Below, in pieces: positions 8,891 through 17,692 of a DNA stretch of 64,000 bases. Below the pieces are notes generated by a model that ran no database searches, had not been told where the DNA came from, and saw only the letters and a program-made list of their open reading frames with translations. The DNA comes from Cellulomonas sp. P24. Lineage in GTDB: Bacteria > Actinomycetota > Actinomycetes > Actinomycetales > Cellulomonadaceae. The position numbers and the translations under genes were made by a program. How positions within the stretch are numbered: the stretch's first letter is position 1; each line of letters opens with the position of its first letter. Location: contig NZ_JAJDFX010000002.1 in assembly GCF_024704385.1 (NCBI RefSeq), positions 3,038,001-3,102,000 of the forward strand, in the 5' to 3' direction.

Positions 8891-9791
8891 CGGTCTCTCC
8901 CACCAGCTCGAGGAACGTCTCTTCGAGGCTTCGTCTCGAGCGCACGGCCTCGACGCCCACCCCTGCAGCGACGAGCACCTGGTTGAGCTCCTGGGGGGTG
9001 TGTCCCGGGGCGGTGACGGAGAGGCGATCGCCTCGTCGCGAAACGGACTCCACGCCCGGCACCGTGCGAAGGGCCGTCTCCGCGCCAGCGAGGTCATCGA
9101 CCGCGAACTCGTAGGAGCCGTCGCCCAGCAGGTCCTGCAGCCGTCCTCGGGCGAGCACGGTTCCCTTGGTCATGACGACCGCGTGCGTGGCGAGCAGCTC
9201 GATCTCGGCCAGGAGATGGCTGGAGATCAGGACGGCGGCGCCGCGCTCGGCGAGTCGGCGGAGGTGCTCGCGCAGCGCACGCACCTCGCCGGGATCGAGT
9301 CCGTTGGCGGGCTCGTCCAGGATGAGGAGCTCGGGAGCTCCCATGAGTGCCTGAGCCAGCATCAGCCGCTGGCGCATGCCCATCGAGTAGCTCCTGACCT
9401 TGGCGTCCAGCGCTCGGTCGAGGCCGGCCAGGTCGAGGCTCTCCCTCAGTGCCGGCGGAGGCCACGTGCGTCCTCCCGCGGTCCAGAACAGCTCCAGGTT
9501 GCGCCGTCCGGTCAGGTGCGGGACGAACCCGGGTCCGTCGATCGCCACTCCGACCCGAGCGAGGACGCCCGCGGCGAGTCGGCTCTGTTCTCCCAGCAGA
9601 CGGGCCGTTCCACGCTCTGGCCGCGAGAGGCCGACCAGGACCCGCATCGTGGTGGTCTTCCCTGCCCCGTTGGGACCGAGCAGGCCGCAGATCTGCCCGC
9701 GTTCCACCTCGAAGGTGACTCCATCGATGGCGCGCCGGCGACCGTAGCTCTTGGTGAGCCCGTGGGCCGCGACGACAGTCGCATCAACCAT
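8877..9791 (-). CDS. ABC transporter ATP-binding protein (BcrA-like)
   Basis: This 304-residue protein has Walker A GPNGAGKTT (39-47), a variant signature YSMGMRQRLMLAQAL instead of LSGGQ, Walker B LLILDEPANGLD and the H-loop SSHLLAEIE. The SMGMRQR signature and the extra C-terminal domain of about 90 residues are usual for BcrA/CcmA-type ATPases that partner ABC-2 permeases. It lies directly upstream of, and overlaps, the permease gene. Export of a peptide or antibiotic-like compound is possible but unproven. Confidence 0.9.
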   Translation of the reverse strand: MVDATVVAAHGLTKSYGRRRAIDGVTFEVERGQICGLLGPNGAGKTTTMRVLVGLSRPERGTARLLGEQSRLAAGVLARVGVAIDGPGFVPHLTGRRNLELFWTAGGRTWPPPALRESLDLAGLDRALDAKVRSYSMGMRQRLMLAQALMGAPELLILDEPANGLDPGEVRALREHLRRLAERGAAVLISSHLLAEIELLATHAVVMTKGTVLARGRLQDLLGDGSYEFAVDDLAGAETALRTVPGVESVSRRGDRLSVTAPGHTPQELNQVLVAAGVGVEAVRSRRSLEETFLELVGETDAAR

Positions 9792-9860
9792 GGCGTACTC
9801 CTCTTCCGGGCATAGGGGTGCGAGCGTCGGCCGACGTCGACGGCCGACGACGGGGTGTGA

Positions 9861-10808
9861 TCAGGCGGTGGCGGCGAGCTTCACACGCGTGTGTGCGTGG
9901 TACGCGTGCGTCGCGCGCAAGCCGAGCCATCCGCCGAGCGCTGCGAAGGAGGTGTACACCGCGGCGGCCTCGATGGCGGACGCGAGGATGTCGGGGTCGC
10001 CGATCAGCAGGTCGGGGATCTTCAGCGCGAGGCCGGCGGCCACGGACGCGCTTGCGGCGGCCCGCCACGGGTGGTGGCGCAGGTCCAGCCATCGGGTCAG
10101 GCGCGGGGCACGGGCGTGGGCCGCTCGCCAGGTCCGCCCGACGGCATCGTGCGCCCGACCGAAGGATGCCCAGCGTCCGGCCAGCGAGCCGGCGACTGCG
10201 GCGATGACGTCGAGCACGTCATCGTCGTCGACGCGGTCGGTCAGTCGGGCGGCGTGTGCCGGGGCACGTAGGCCAGCCACGGCCGCGATCGGGACGAGAC
10301 CGGCGACCGTCGCCAACAACAGCCGCTCGACCACGGGCATCCCGGTGCCGAGGTTGCCCGCCGCCACGACGGCCACCGGCAGAAGCAGGCAGCCCGCCAG
10401 CGCGAGGTTGCGCCCCGCGAGCTCGGCCGGACGCCCGCTCAGCGGCTCCGCCCGAAGGCGAGGCGCGACGACGACGAGGAATGACGCGATGGCGGCGCAG
10501 ACAACCGGTACCTGGACCCACAGCTGCATCACCAGGGAGAAGACCGAGTCGCTGGGCCACGCCCGGAGACCGGCGGTCTGCTGCACCGAGAGTGCGGCCG
10601 CGACGAGGGCCGCAGCGGCGCCGGCAGCAACGGCGACCGATGCCCGGTGCAGACCGCGTCGCGCGGCGTGGGCGTCGAGCTCTTCCGTCAGCCGGGCCGG
10701 CGCACCCGGTCGTTGCGGCGCTCGCCCCGCGGTCGACGCGAACGACCGCTCAGCCCCCCGTCGACGGCCCGCTTCGTCAGGTTCGTGATCGTGTCTCGAA
10801 GGTGTCAT
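9861..10808 (-). CDS. Predicted membrane protein of unknown function
   Basis: I do not recognise the family. ATG 10808 gives 315 residues: a charged N-terminus of about 55 residues, four hydrophobic segments up to about residue 180 (around 62-80, 95-115, 140-155 and 165-180), an acidic patch RVDDDDVLDV, then amphipathic and hydrophobic C-terminal segments. A strong promoter TTGACG-16-TACTAT sits 8 bp upstream of the start and overlaps repeats facing the divergent PadR gene. PadR control and a leaderless or very short mRNA are therefore likely. Confidence 0.6.
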   Translation of the reverse strand: MTPSRHDHEPDEAGRRRGAERSFASTAGRAPQRPGAPARLTEELDAHAARRGLHRASVAVAAGAAAALVAAALSVQQTAGLRAWPSDSVFSLVMQLWVQVPVVCAAIASFLVVVAPRLRAEPLSGRPAELAGRNLALAGCLLLPVAVVAAGNLGTGMPVVERLLLATVAGLVPIAAVAGLRAPAHAARLTDRVDDDDVLDVIAAVAGSLAGRWASFGRAHDAVGRTWRAAHARAPRLTRWLDLRHHPWRAAASASVAAGLALKIPDLLIGDPDILASAIEAAAVYTSFAALGGWLGLRATHAYHAHTRVKLAATA

Positions 10809-10815
10809 GGTCTGA

Positions 10816-10865
10816 ATAGTACGCATCCCGTAGTACGCGTCAAGTAGCATCGCCGAACGTATTAT
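10816..10865. promoter_or_regulatory. Divergent promoter region between the membrane protein and PadR genes
   Basis: Minus strand: TTGACG (10843-10838), 16 bp, TACTAT (10821-10816). Plus strand: TATTAT -10 at 10860-10865. The 8-bp direct repeat TAGTACGC occurs at 10817 and 10831 (period 14), and TACG-N5-CGTA forms a small inverted repeat across them. Position over the minus-strand promoter fits PadR autoregulation; no binding data exist here. Confidence 0.55.
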
Positions 10866-10905
10866 GGTGAGCAGGGCCGTCGACACAGGTCCATGGGAAG
10901 GGGGC

Positions 10906-11214
10906 ATGATGCACAGCAACGACGCCCAGATGCTGGTGCTCACGGTTCTGGCCGGAGGACCCCTGCACGGGTACGCCATCAACACCGCGATCGAGGAGCT
11001 CACCGGAAGTCGACTCGGACCGGGCAGCCTCTACGGGGCGCTGGCGCGGCTCGAGGCGCGCGAGCTGATCCGCGCCGTCGATCAGGAGGTCACCGACCGC
11101 CACCGGACCGTGGTCATCACCGACGCCGGCCGCGATCAGCTCAGCGCGGAGCTGCGCCAGATGGCACGGGTGTCGGCCGCGGGACTGCGAGCTCTGGGGG
11201 TGGCGCCGGCATGA
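10906..11214 (+). CDS. PadR-family transcriptional regulator
   Basis: This 102-residue winged-helix protein has LVLTVLAGGPLHGYAINTAI, then GSLYGALARLEARELIRAV and the wing RTVVITDAGRDQL, the standard PadR N-terminal domain. The helical C-terminal dimerisation arm is very short. A purine-rich GGAAGGGGG precedes ATG 10906/10909; an in-frame GTG at 10864 lacks a ribosome site and overlaps the -10 box. Its stop overlaps the next start (ATGA), so it is co-translated with a membrane protein, the usual pairing for PadR regulators of envelope-stress or transporter operons. Confidence 0.88.
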   Translation: MMHSNDAQMLVLTVLAGGPLHGYAINTAIEELTGSRLGPGSLYGALARLEARELIRAVDQEVTDRHRTVVITDAGRDQLSAELRQMARVSAAGLRALGVAPA

Positions 11215-11975
11215 GCGCGACCACGTTCCTGATCGAGCTGTTCCCGCCGGCTGTGCGTGACCGATGGGGCGCGGACCTTCGTCGGGAGATAGACGCGTCG
11301 GGGGTCCGATCGTGGCCGGACACCCTTGTCGGAGCGGCCCGGCTCTGGCTACACCCCAGCGACTGGCCCGAGGGTCGCGGCGGCGAGACCCGCCGCGTCT
11401 TGACCGTGATGCTGTTTGCCATCACGGCGGCCACGGTGCTGGTGTTGCGTACCGTCGCGCCGTCGTCAGTCCTGACGGCCAGTCCTCGCCACCCCGCCAC
11501 CAGCCTGTGGCTCGTGCCCCTGCTGGTCGGTCTTGCCCTGGCCGTGCCACTGCCACCGCTGCAGCGCGACCGGCTCCGCCTCCTGGTCGCCACGGCTACA
11601 CGCACCCTGATCGCACCTGCTGCGGCCGTCCTGGTCCTGTTCGCGCTCGCGTGGAGTGGCTTTGCCGGTCACCTCACCGGGGGTGCCAACGTCGCCCTGG
11701 TCGCCTACTACTGGCTGACTCTCGGTTTCGTCGCGTGTCGGATCTGCGTCCTGATCGCCCGCACCGCCCGGATCGTCACGTTGCCCAGCATCCGACGACT
11801 GTCGATCGCGCTTCTCCTCATCGGGGCAGGGCTGAGCCTGGCCTCCGGCCAGGCCCTCCTCGCTGCCGCGGCACGCGGAGTCGATCTGACCTGGCTCGCG
11901 CAGGTCCTCGCGCTGGGTGTTCTGGCGCTCACGGCGCTCAGCGCCGGACGAGACACGCGCCGAACCGCGGCATAG
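11211..11975 (+). CDS. Membrane protein co-transcribed with PadR, unknown function
   Basis: The 254-residue protein begins with a soluble segment of about 60 residues (LIELFPPAVRDRWGADLRRE, often seen at the head of permease-like proteins partnered with PadR). About six hydrophobic segments follow, from residue 65 onward. ATG 11211 overlaps the PadR stop by 4 nt. I do not recognise the family beyond this. It may sense or transport an envelope-active compound for PadR, but that is inference from gene order. Confidence 0.6.
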   Translation: MSATTFLIELFPPAVRDRWGADLRREIDASGVRSWPDTLVGAARLWLHPSDWPEGRGGETRRVLTVMLFAITAATVLVLRTVAPSSVLTASPRHPATSLWLVPLLVGLALAVPLPPLQRDRLRLLVATATRTLIAPAAAVLVLFALAWSGFAGHLTGGANVALVAYYWLTLGFVACRICVLIARTARIVTLPSIRRLSIALLLIGAGLSLASGQALLAAAARGVDLTWLAQVLALGVLALTALSAGRDTRRTAA

Positions 11976-12111
11976 CCGACCAGACACCTGCTGCGCCCTC
12001 GTTCGCGGCGAGCTCGTCCCCCTCGTGGCAACCGACGGCTGCGGCCCCAGTCTCGGGTAGCCGTAGCCGTGCAGTGCTGACCACCGGGGTTCTGGGGAAG
12101 GCGTCGGCGAG

Positions 12112-12867
12112 TCAGCTGCCGGCGGTGGCCTTGCCGATCCTGGTTGCGATGCCGTCGAGGAGGCAGTCGAGACCGAACTCGAAGCGGGCCGTGTCGTCCT
12201 CGGGCGGTGCGCTGGAGTGGACGTAGCGCCCGTAGGTGGGGTAGTCGCCGGTCGCGAGGAGCCAGTCCAGGCGCGCTGCGTTCGCGTCCTTCGCGTCGTC
12301 CTCGGACGCCCACCCCTCAGGGCTGCGTAGACGGCTTCGGGTGACCTCGTCGTGGGCGCTGGCGCGGGTGTAGGCGGTCACGGCGGCGGCGATGGCAGCC
12401 ATCTGGTCAGTGGTGAGCCCGAGGCCGTCGAGGGCGGTGAGGTTCTGCTCGGCGACGGCAAGGAGCGCTGGGGTGGTGGCGAACAGTATTCGGCCGGGGA
12501 GATCGGTTATCCAGGGGTGGCGCAGGATCACGCTGTGGAACCGCATGGCGGACGCCCGGAGGACGGACCGCCAGTCGCCGCGGGGATTCTCGAGGAGCAC
12601 GCCCTTGCGGACGGTGTCGAGCATCAGTTCCAGCACCTCGTCCTTGCCCGAGACGTACCGGTAGCAGGCCATCGCGGAGACGCCGAGCTCGTCGGCCAGA
12701 CGGCGCATCGAGACTGACGCGATGCCGTCGGCGTCGGCGATGCGCAGCGCAGCGTCGGCGATCGTGCCATGGGTGAGCGTGGGTCGCTGGGTCGCGTGCG
12801 CCTGCGCGACCCGCTCCCAGAGAGGCGGCGCAGCTGCTGGCGGGGCGTCCGTCTTCTGCCGGTTCAC
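12112..12867 (-). CDS. TetR-family repressor of the adjacent MFS pump
   Basis: The 251-residue protein has a TetR HTH at about residues 30-75 (LADELGVSAMACYRYVSGKDEVLELML) and a C-terminal domain like that of tetracycline-type repressors. GTG 12867 is the start, directly after the operator; no ATG fits. It is divergent from the MFS gene at 12922, and a 28-bp inverted repeat fills the 54-bp gap. By the usual logic it represses both genes until the pump substrate binds. Confidence 0.87.
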   Translation of the reverse strand: MNRQKTDAPPAAAPPLWERVAQAHATQRPTLTHGTIADAALRIADADGIASVSMRRLADELGVSAMACYRYVSGKDEVLELMLDTVRKGVLLENPRGDWRSVLRASAMRFHSVILRHPWITDLPGRILFATTPALLAVAEQNLTALDGLGLTTDQMAAIAAAVTAYTRASAHDEVTRSRLRSPEGWASEDDAKDANAARLDWLLATGDYPTYGRYVHSSAPPEDDTARFEFGLDCLLDGIATRIGKATAGS

Positions 12868-12889
12868 GAGTACGACGTTATCAGTTGTG

Positions 12890-12917
12890 TACAGCGTAAA
12901 CTCTCTATTACGCTGTA
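12890..12917. promoter_or_regulatory. TetR operator with perfect 10-bp arms
   Basis: TACAGCGTAA (12890-12899), an 8-bp spacer, and TTACGCTGTA (12908-12917) form a perfect inverted repeat between the divergent TetR and MFS genes. A TATTAC -10-like box (12906-12911) lies inside it, 10 bp from the MFS ATG, so the pump mRNA is probably leaderless and fully occluded by the bound repressor. Confidence 0.75.
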
Positions 12918-12921
12918 AACC

Positions 12922-14423
12922 ATGTCGGATCTGAGAGGACGTACCTCCGCATCCCGAGAAGGGGCGGCAGGACGTGCCCCCAACCGTTGGCGGGCGCTGG
13001 CGGCATGCCTGGTCGCCGGGTTCATGACGCTGCTCGATGTGAGCATCGTGAACGTCGCTCTCCCCTCGATGCAGAGCGGGCTGCACGCCGGGCCGGCGGA
13101 CGTGTCCTGGGTGCGGGCCGGCTACACGCTGACCTTCGGCCTGGTCCTGATCCCCGGCGGAAAGCTCGGCGACGCCGCCGGGCGCAAGCGCATGTTCCTG
13201 GCCGGCGTGGCGATGTTCACCGCCGTCAGCGCGCTGTGCGCCGTGTCACCGGATCCTTCCTGGCTCGTCGTCGCCCGCTTGCTTCAGGGGGTGGCGGGCG
13301 GGCTGCTCAACCCGCAGATCATCGGGCTGATCCAGTACCTGTTCGGTGGGCCCGAACGCGGCAGAGCGTTCGGGCTCTACGGGGCGACGGTCGCGATCGC
13401 TACTGCCGTCGGCCCTCTGGTCGGGGGTCTGCTCATCGCGGCGGGCGGCTGGCGTTGGGTCTTCCTCGTCAACGTGCCCATCGGTCTGCTCGCCCTCGGA
13501 CTGGGTGTTCGGCTCCTCCCCGCAACCCCCGCACGTCGACACGGCGACGGAGTCGACGTGGTGGGCGTGGTGCTGCTCGGGGGGGCGGCATCGCCTCGAT
13601 CATGCTTCCCCTGATCGAGCAGGAGCAGTCGACCGAGACGGCGAACCGGTGGCCGCTCGGCCTCGCGATGGTGCTGCTCGGTGGCTTCGTCGGGTGGGAG
13701 CGGCGTCGGCAGCGCGCCGGGAAGGAGTCGCTGATCCATCTGCACCTGCTCCGCTCCCGCGCGTTCGCCCTGAGCGGCGCCGTCGGGCTGGCCTTCTTCG
13801 CCGGTTACCCCGGCCTGCTCTTCATCCTGTCGCTCTACCTTCAGCAGGGTCTGGGGTACTCGGCCCTGGGGGCAGGTGCGGCGGGGCTGCCCGTCGCGGT
13901 CGGATCGGCGATCAGCGCCTTGGCGAGTGGAGGCGCCGTGTATCGCATGGGGCGCCTGATGGTCCTCCTCGGCCTCGCCGCCGCCGCGCTCGGGCTGGTC
14001 GCCACCGCGCTGATCATCCGTACCGATCCGCACGGCACCATCTGGCTCGACCTCCTCGTCCCCCTGCTCGTCGCCGGCCTCGGCAGCGGTCTGGTGATCG
14101 GCCCCAACCAGACCCTCGCGCTCCAGCACGTCGCCCCAGCCTTCGGCGGAACCGCCGCGGCGATGCTCCAGACCGCTCAGCGGATCGGGATGTCCATCGG
14201 CACCGCCGTCGTCGCCACCCTCCTCTTCGGTCGGCTGAGCGTCGCCCGCGGCGGTTACTCGACGGCCGCCAGCACGAGCCTCTTCGGCGCTGCAGCGATG
14301 GCGGCGGTTGCCCTCGTCATTGCTGCTGTGGACCTCGCTGTCAACCGCCGCCCGCACGACGGCGAGATGTCGAACGCGGCGGCAGCGTCCCGTGACGAGT
14401 CGGTGCCCGACGTCGCCCGGTGA
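12922..14423 (+). CDS. DHA2-type MFS drug efflux pump, interrupted by a single-base frameshift
   Basis: The first 220 codons encode an EmrB/QacA-type transporter start: DVSIVNVALPSMQ in helix 1, GGKLGDAAGRKRMF (motif A) and RLLQGVAGGLLNPQ. The frame breaks at a seven-G run (13579-13585); one extra base joins it to GGIASIMLPLIEQEQ and helices 7-14, ending at 14423. The repaired protein is about 500 residues with 14 predicted helices. Both parts are conserved in character, so a sequencing error is likelier than decay. Substrate is unknown; a TetR repressor is divergent. Confidence 0.85.
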
Positions 14424-14457
14424 CGCATCTCCCGGTGACGCACTCCGGTGCTGGCGG

Positions 14458-14883
14458 TCAGTGCGGTGCGTGCTCGGCTGCGGCGATCAGGTCGTGGAGG
14501 ACCTCGGGGTACAGCGTGCGCAGCTTGCGGTGGACGACTCGCCCGAGCAGTGTCGCCCGCCAGTCGGCCGCCCAGTGGATGTGGGTGCCGCCGTCGGTGG
14601 GGGTGAGGGTCACCCGTGCGACGTACTCGCGAACCGGGAGGCCGCCGACGACGGTGTAGCTCAGGTCGTGCGGTGCGTGGAGCTCGGTGATCTGTTCGCG
14701 GGTGATCGTGCGCCCGTAACGCATCCAGCGCACGGCACCGGCCCCGCGGCGGTTGTCGTCGCGATACCCGCTCTCGTCCCACGGGCCCCAGACGTGGTAG
14801 GTCGTGGCGTCTGCGATGAGCGCCCACACGTCCTCGGGAGAGGCCTGCGTCGTTCCCGACGCCTCGACATGCAACACACCCAT
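14458..14883 (-). CDS. SRPBCC-family (polyketide cyclase-like) protein
   Basis: ATG 14883 gives 141 residues with the START/Bet v1-like pattern: ASPEDVWALIADATTYHVWG, then alternating beta strands and a long C-terminal helix (KLRTLYPEVLHDLIAAAEH). These small hydrophobic-ligand proteins are seldom enzymes of known substrate. The gene is divergent from a TetR gene only 54 bp away, with GTACC/GGTAC repeats between, which makes it the likely main target of that regulator. GGTGG precedes the start by five bases. Confidence 0.8.
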   Translation of the reverse strand: MGVLHVEASGTTQASPEDVWALIADATTYHVWGPWDESGYRDDNRRGAGAVRWMRYGRTITREQITELHAPHDLSYTVVGGLPVREYVARVTLTPTDGGTHIHWAADWRATLLGRVVHRKLRTLYPEVLHDLIAAAEHAPH

Positions 14884-14899
14884 CACGCACCACCCGTCT

Positions 14900-14929
14900 G
14901 TACCAACTGGAACATGTACCGGATGGTAC
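14900..14929. promoter_or_regulatory. TetR-type operator between SRPBCC and TetR genes
   Basis: GTACC-GGAT-GGTAC (14916-14929) is a perfect inverted repeat, and a third GTACC arm lies at 14900-14904. These repeats fill most of the 54-bp divergent gap, so binding would block both starts. Assignment to the adjacent TetR is inferred from position. Confidence 0.6.
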
Positions 14930-14937
14930 GGTCGGGC

Positions 14938-15486
14938 ATGGCTCCATCGCAAGCACGACGCAAGCTGCTGGACGCGGCCGTCGGTCACGCGCTCGACGCC
15001 GGGATCGGCGACCTGAGCCTGCGCGAGCTCGCCGCTGCGATAGGCACGAGCCATCGGATGCTGATCTACCACTTCGGCTCGCGCGAGGGCCTGCTGGTCG
15101 CGGTCGCTGACGCCGTCGAGCGAGCCGAGCGAGACGCCGTGATGGCCGACGGTCAAGGGCGTGAAGGGGCGTGGCGCACCTGGGAGCGGCTCAGCGACCC
15201 GAAGATGTGGCCGCAGGAGCGACTGTTCTTCGAGCTGTACTCGTACGCGCTGCTCGGCCGGCCCGGGACCGACGGGTTCCTGGACGGCATCGTCGAGGAC
15301 TGGGTCGGCCCCGTGGCCGACGGACTCATGGCGGAGGGCGCCGACGAACGCGACGCGCGCGCCGATGCTCGTCTCGGCCTGGCCGTCGTGCGGGGGCTGC
15401 TGCTGGACCTGCTCGCGACCGGCGATCGTGGGGCGGTCGACGAGGCCTACCGCCGCTTCATCGGCCTGGTGCGGCCCGAGGCCTGA
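14938..15486 (+). CDS. TetR-family transcriptional regulator
   Basis: This 182-residue protein has an N-terminal HTH (RELAAAIGTSHRMLIYHFGSREGLLVAVAD, residues ~25-55, given here as the recognition region) and an all-helical ligand domain. ATG 14938 is preferred; an in-frame ATG at 14914 lies within the operator. Divergent to the SRPBCC gene, which it probably controls together with itself. The effector is unknown. Confidence 0.87.
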   Translation: MAPSQARRKLLDAAVGHALDAGIGDLSLRELAAAIGTSHRMLIYHFGSREGLLVAVADAVERAERDAVMADGQGREGAWRTWERLSDPKMWPQERLFFELYSYALLGRPGTDGFLDGIVEDWVGPVADGLMAEGADERDARADARLGLAVVRGLLLDLLATGDRGAVDEAYRRFIGLVRPEA

Positions 15487-15562
15487 CCGGCGCCGGTCTA
15501 CCCGGGTGGCGGTGCGGGTGCCGCCTGGCCAGGCGCGCCGGCGCACATCGAGGTCGGCGTCG

Positions 15563-16027
15563 TCAGGCGCGGCCCGCGGACGTGGCTCTCGAGAGGCGGG
15601 TACGCGCCTCCCGTGCGCGCGACCCGACCTGCTCGAGGACCGTCACGGTGGTGGCCAGGTCCTCGGCGGTGATCCCCTCGACGAGAGGCGCGGTCGTCGA
15701 CGTCACACGCCGGCGCGTCTCCGTGACGAGGGCAGCACCTCGGGGCGAGAGGTGCCACGAGTCGTCGGTGCGGTGGAGGATCCCCTTGTCCTCGAGGGAG
15801 TGCAGTAGGTGGCGACCGGCGGCGGCGTCGACCGCGAGGCCGCCGGTGACGGCGTCGAGGATCGCGGTCTCGTCCGCGCCATGTCGATCGACGAGGGTCA
15901 GCGCCACCCACTCCTCGTAGCCCGCCAGCTCCGTCGTGCGGAGGAGCTCGGAGAGCAAGGATCGCAGGGCGTTCTCGGTCGAGCCGAGGGCGGCGGGCAG
16001 CGGACGCTGGGGTGACGGGGTCGACAT
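15563..16027 (-). CDS. MarR-like winged-helix regulator
   Basis: The 154-residue product has a helical N-terminus, a winged-helix-like core (ETAILDAVTGGLAVDAAAG, LHSLEDKGILHRTDDSWHLS) and a helical tail, as in MarR-type dimers, but without a clear DxRxxxLxLT wing. ATG 16027 is preceded by GAGGAGG four bases upstream, a strong ribosome site. It is divergent from a second MarR gene, with a TTGG-N5-CCAA operator-like repeat between. Cross-regulation of the pair is possible. Confidence 0.65.
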   Translation of the reverse strand: MSTPSPQRPLPAALGSTENALRSLLSELLRTTELAGYEEWVALTLVDRHGADETAILDAVTGGLAVDAAAGRHLLHSLEDKGILHRTDDSWHLSPRGAALVTETRRRVTSTTAPLVEGITAEDLATTVTVLEQVGSRAREARTRLSRATSAGRA

Positions 16028-16047
16028 CGGTCCTCCTCGAAGATTGA

Positions 16048-16060
16048 TTGGTGGCGCCAA
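16048..16060. promoter_or_regulatory. Operator-like inverted repeat between two divergent MarR genes
   Basis: TTGG-TGGCG-CCAA sits centrally in the 83-bp gap, inside a wider imperfect repeat (ATTG...CGAT). Position suggests a shared MarR-type operator. Arms are short, so support is modest. Confidence 0.4.
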
Positions 16061-16110
16061 CGATATCCGATCGCCGGAGACACCGCCAGGCGACGCCGTA
16101 CGCTCGCTGC

Positions 16111-16560
16111 ATGCCTGACGAGCTCCCCGCACGCCTCCGCGGGCTTCCGACCTGGATGGTCAGTCAGGCCGCAGTCCGTTCCCATCGCCTGGTCGTCCAC
16201 GCCCTGTCAGGTTCGGACGCGCGCGGGCATCACTACCGGCTGCTCGTCGCTCTCCACGAGCAGGGGTCCGCCGACCAGTCGCAGCTCGGACGACGCACAG
16301 CGCTCGACCGGAGTGATGTCGCGGTCGCCGTCGACGAGCTCGAGCGCCGTGGCCTGGTGCGTCGGCGGCGCGATCCCGACGACGGCAGGCGCAAGCGGGT
16401 CGAGATCACGGACGCAGGGATCTCGTTCCTCACCGAGCTCGACACGGCGATCTCCTCCGCCCAGGACGAGCTGCTTCGGCCGTTGCCGGCCGACCAACGC
16501 CAGGTGTTCCTCGAGCTCCTGGGGCGGCTCCAGCCGGACCCTGGCGGCACCGGCGACTGA
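16111..16560 (+). CDS. MarR-family transcriptional regulator
   Basis: The 149-residue protein is a canonical MarR: helices with HHYRLLVALHEQGSADQSQL, recognition helix region RSDVAVAVDELERRGLVRR, and the wing RDPDDGRRKRVEITDAG with the DDGR turn. ATG 16111 is chosen because upstream in-frame sequence to 16048 overlaps the operator-like region. It lies 178 bp upstream of the exporter operon at 16739 on the same strand and could regulate it, but the palindrome there does not match the repeat next to this gene. Confidence 0.88.
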   Translation: MPDELPARLRGLPTWMVSQAAVRSHRLVVHALSGSDARGHHYRLLVALHEQGSADQSQLGRRTALDRSDVAVAVDELERRGLVRRRRDPDDGRRKRVEITDAGISFLTELDTAISSAQDELLRPLPADQRQVFLELLGRLQPDPGGTGD

Positions 16561-16629
16561 GAGCGCGGCGGCCGGTTCGAGGGCGCACGTCCGCGCCGGT
16601 GTCGCGTGAACCGCCGAACGCGCACATCT

Positions 16630-16651
16630 CGCAGACGCGTCTGCGTATGCT
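16630..16651 (+). promoter_or_regulatory. Perfect 16-bp palindrome abutting the -10 box of the exporter operon
   Basis: CGCAGACGCGTCTGCG (16630-16645) is fully self-complementary and ends where a TATGCT -10-like hexamer begins (16646-16651). It would lie between -35 and -10, a typical repressor site. The following 5' UTR is about 80 nt. The binding protein is not known. Confidence 0.55.
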
Positions 16652-16738
16652 CGAGGAGGCCGCTACGACATCGGTATCGACGAGCGTCGGCGGCTCACTG
16701 ACCAGCAGGTTCGTACGGTCCTCCACGAAGGCGTGTGC

Positions 16739-17692
16739 ATGTCCGACACCACTCTCGAGCACCTCGGTGCGAGGTCCGGGCACGCCGTCGAGTTCGGGCG
16801 CGATGCGCTGATCGTGTGCGACAACCTCGTACGGATCTACCAGACCGGGACGATCGAGGTGCAGGCCCTGCAGGGGCTCGACCTGCTGGTCGACGCCGGC
16901 GAGATGATCGCGGTCGTCGGCGCGTCCGGCTCGGGGAAGTCCACGCTGCTGGCCGTCCTGTCGGGGGTCGACGCACCGACGGCGGGCCGGGTCCGGGTGG
17001 GCCCGTGGGACCTCATGGCGATGTCCGGGCGCGAGCGCGTCCAGTACCGCCGCAGCATGGTCGGGTTCGTCTGGCAGCAGGCCGCCAGGAACCTCGTGCC
17101 GTACCTGTCGGCCGCGCACAACGTCGAGCTTCCGCTCAGCCTCGCCGGGGCCGGCCGCCGGGAACGCCGGGCACGTCGCGCGGACGTCCTCGAGCTGATG
17201 GGCGTCGGGCACTGCGCCGAGCGCCGACCGCGCGAGATGTCGGGCGGCGAGCAGCAGCGGGTCGCCATCGCCGTCGCGCTCGCCACCAACCCGCGGGTGA
17301 TCCTCGCGGACGAGCCGACGGGTGAGCTCGACACGGCGACGTCCCAGGAGGTCTTCGACGCGCTCCGGGCCGCCAACCGTGACCTGGGGGTGACGGTCGT
17401 CGTCGTCACGCACGACCACATGGTGAGCGGCCAGGTCGAGCGCACCGTCGCCATCCGTGACGGACGGACCAGCACCGAGGTGCTGCGTCGGCCGGCCGAG
17501 GGGGCCGACGGAACCGGCGGTGGCGCCGATGGCACGGACGTCATCGCGGAGGAGTACGCGGTGATGGACCGGGCCGGGCGCGTCCAGGTCCCCCGGGAGT
17601 ACCGCGAGGCGCTCGCGCTCACGCGGCGCGTCAAGCTCGCGCTGGAGGCCGACCACGTCAGCGTCCGGCCCGACCGGTCGGTGACGTCGTGA
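16739..17692 (+). CDS. ABC exporter ATP-binding protein (MacB/LolD-like)
   Basis: The 317-residue product has Walker A GASGSGKST (~58-66), Q-loop WQQAARNLVPYL, signature MSGGEQQRVAIAVALA, Walker B VILADEPTGELD and H-loop VVVTHDHM. An unusual C-terminal extension of about 70 residues after the ABC core contains a Gly/Ala linker. ATG 16739 has GAAGG seven bases upstream. It is the first of four overlapping or closely spaced exporter genes and overlaps the next by 4 nt (GTGA). The MacB-like family works with FtsX-type permeases rather than channel-forming permeases. Confidence 0.9.
   Translation: MSDTTLEHLGARSGHAVEFGRDALIVCDNLVRIYQTGTIEVQALQGLDLLVDAGEMIAVVGASGSGKSTLLAVLSGVDAPTAGRVRVGPWDLMAMSGRERVQYRRSMVGFVWQQAARNLVPYLSAAHNVELPLSLAGAGRRERRARRADVLELMGVGHCAERRPREMSGGEQQRVAIAVALATNPRVILADEPTGELDTATSQEVFDALRAANRDLGVTVVVVTHDHMVSGQVERTVAIRDGRTSTEVLRRPAEGADGTGGGADGTDVIAEEYAVMDRAGRVQVPREYREALALTRRVKLALEADHVSVRPDRSVTS

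Noticed and set aside
16646-16738. Open frame continuing upstream of the first exporter ATPase
   Set aside because: Reads protein-like but has no start codon after the GAGGAGG at 16653; ATG 16739 with GAAGG is a better start.
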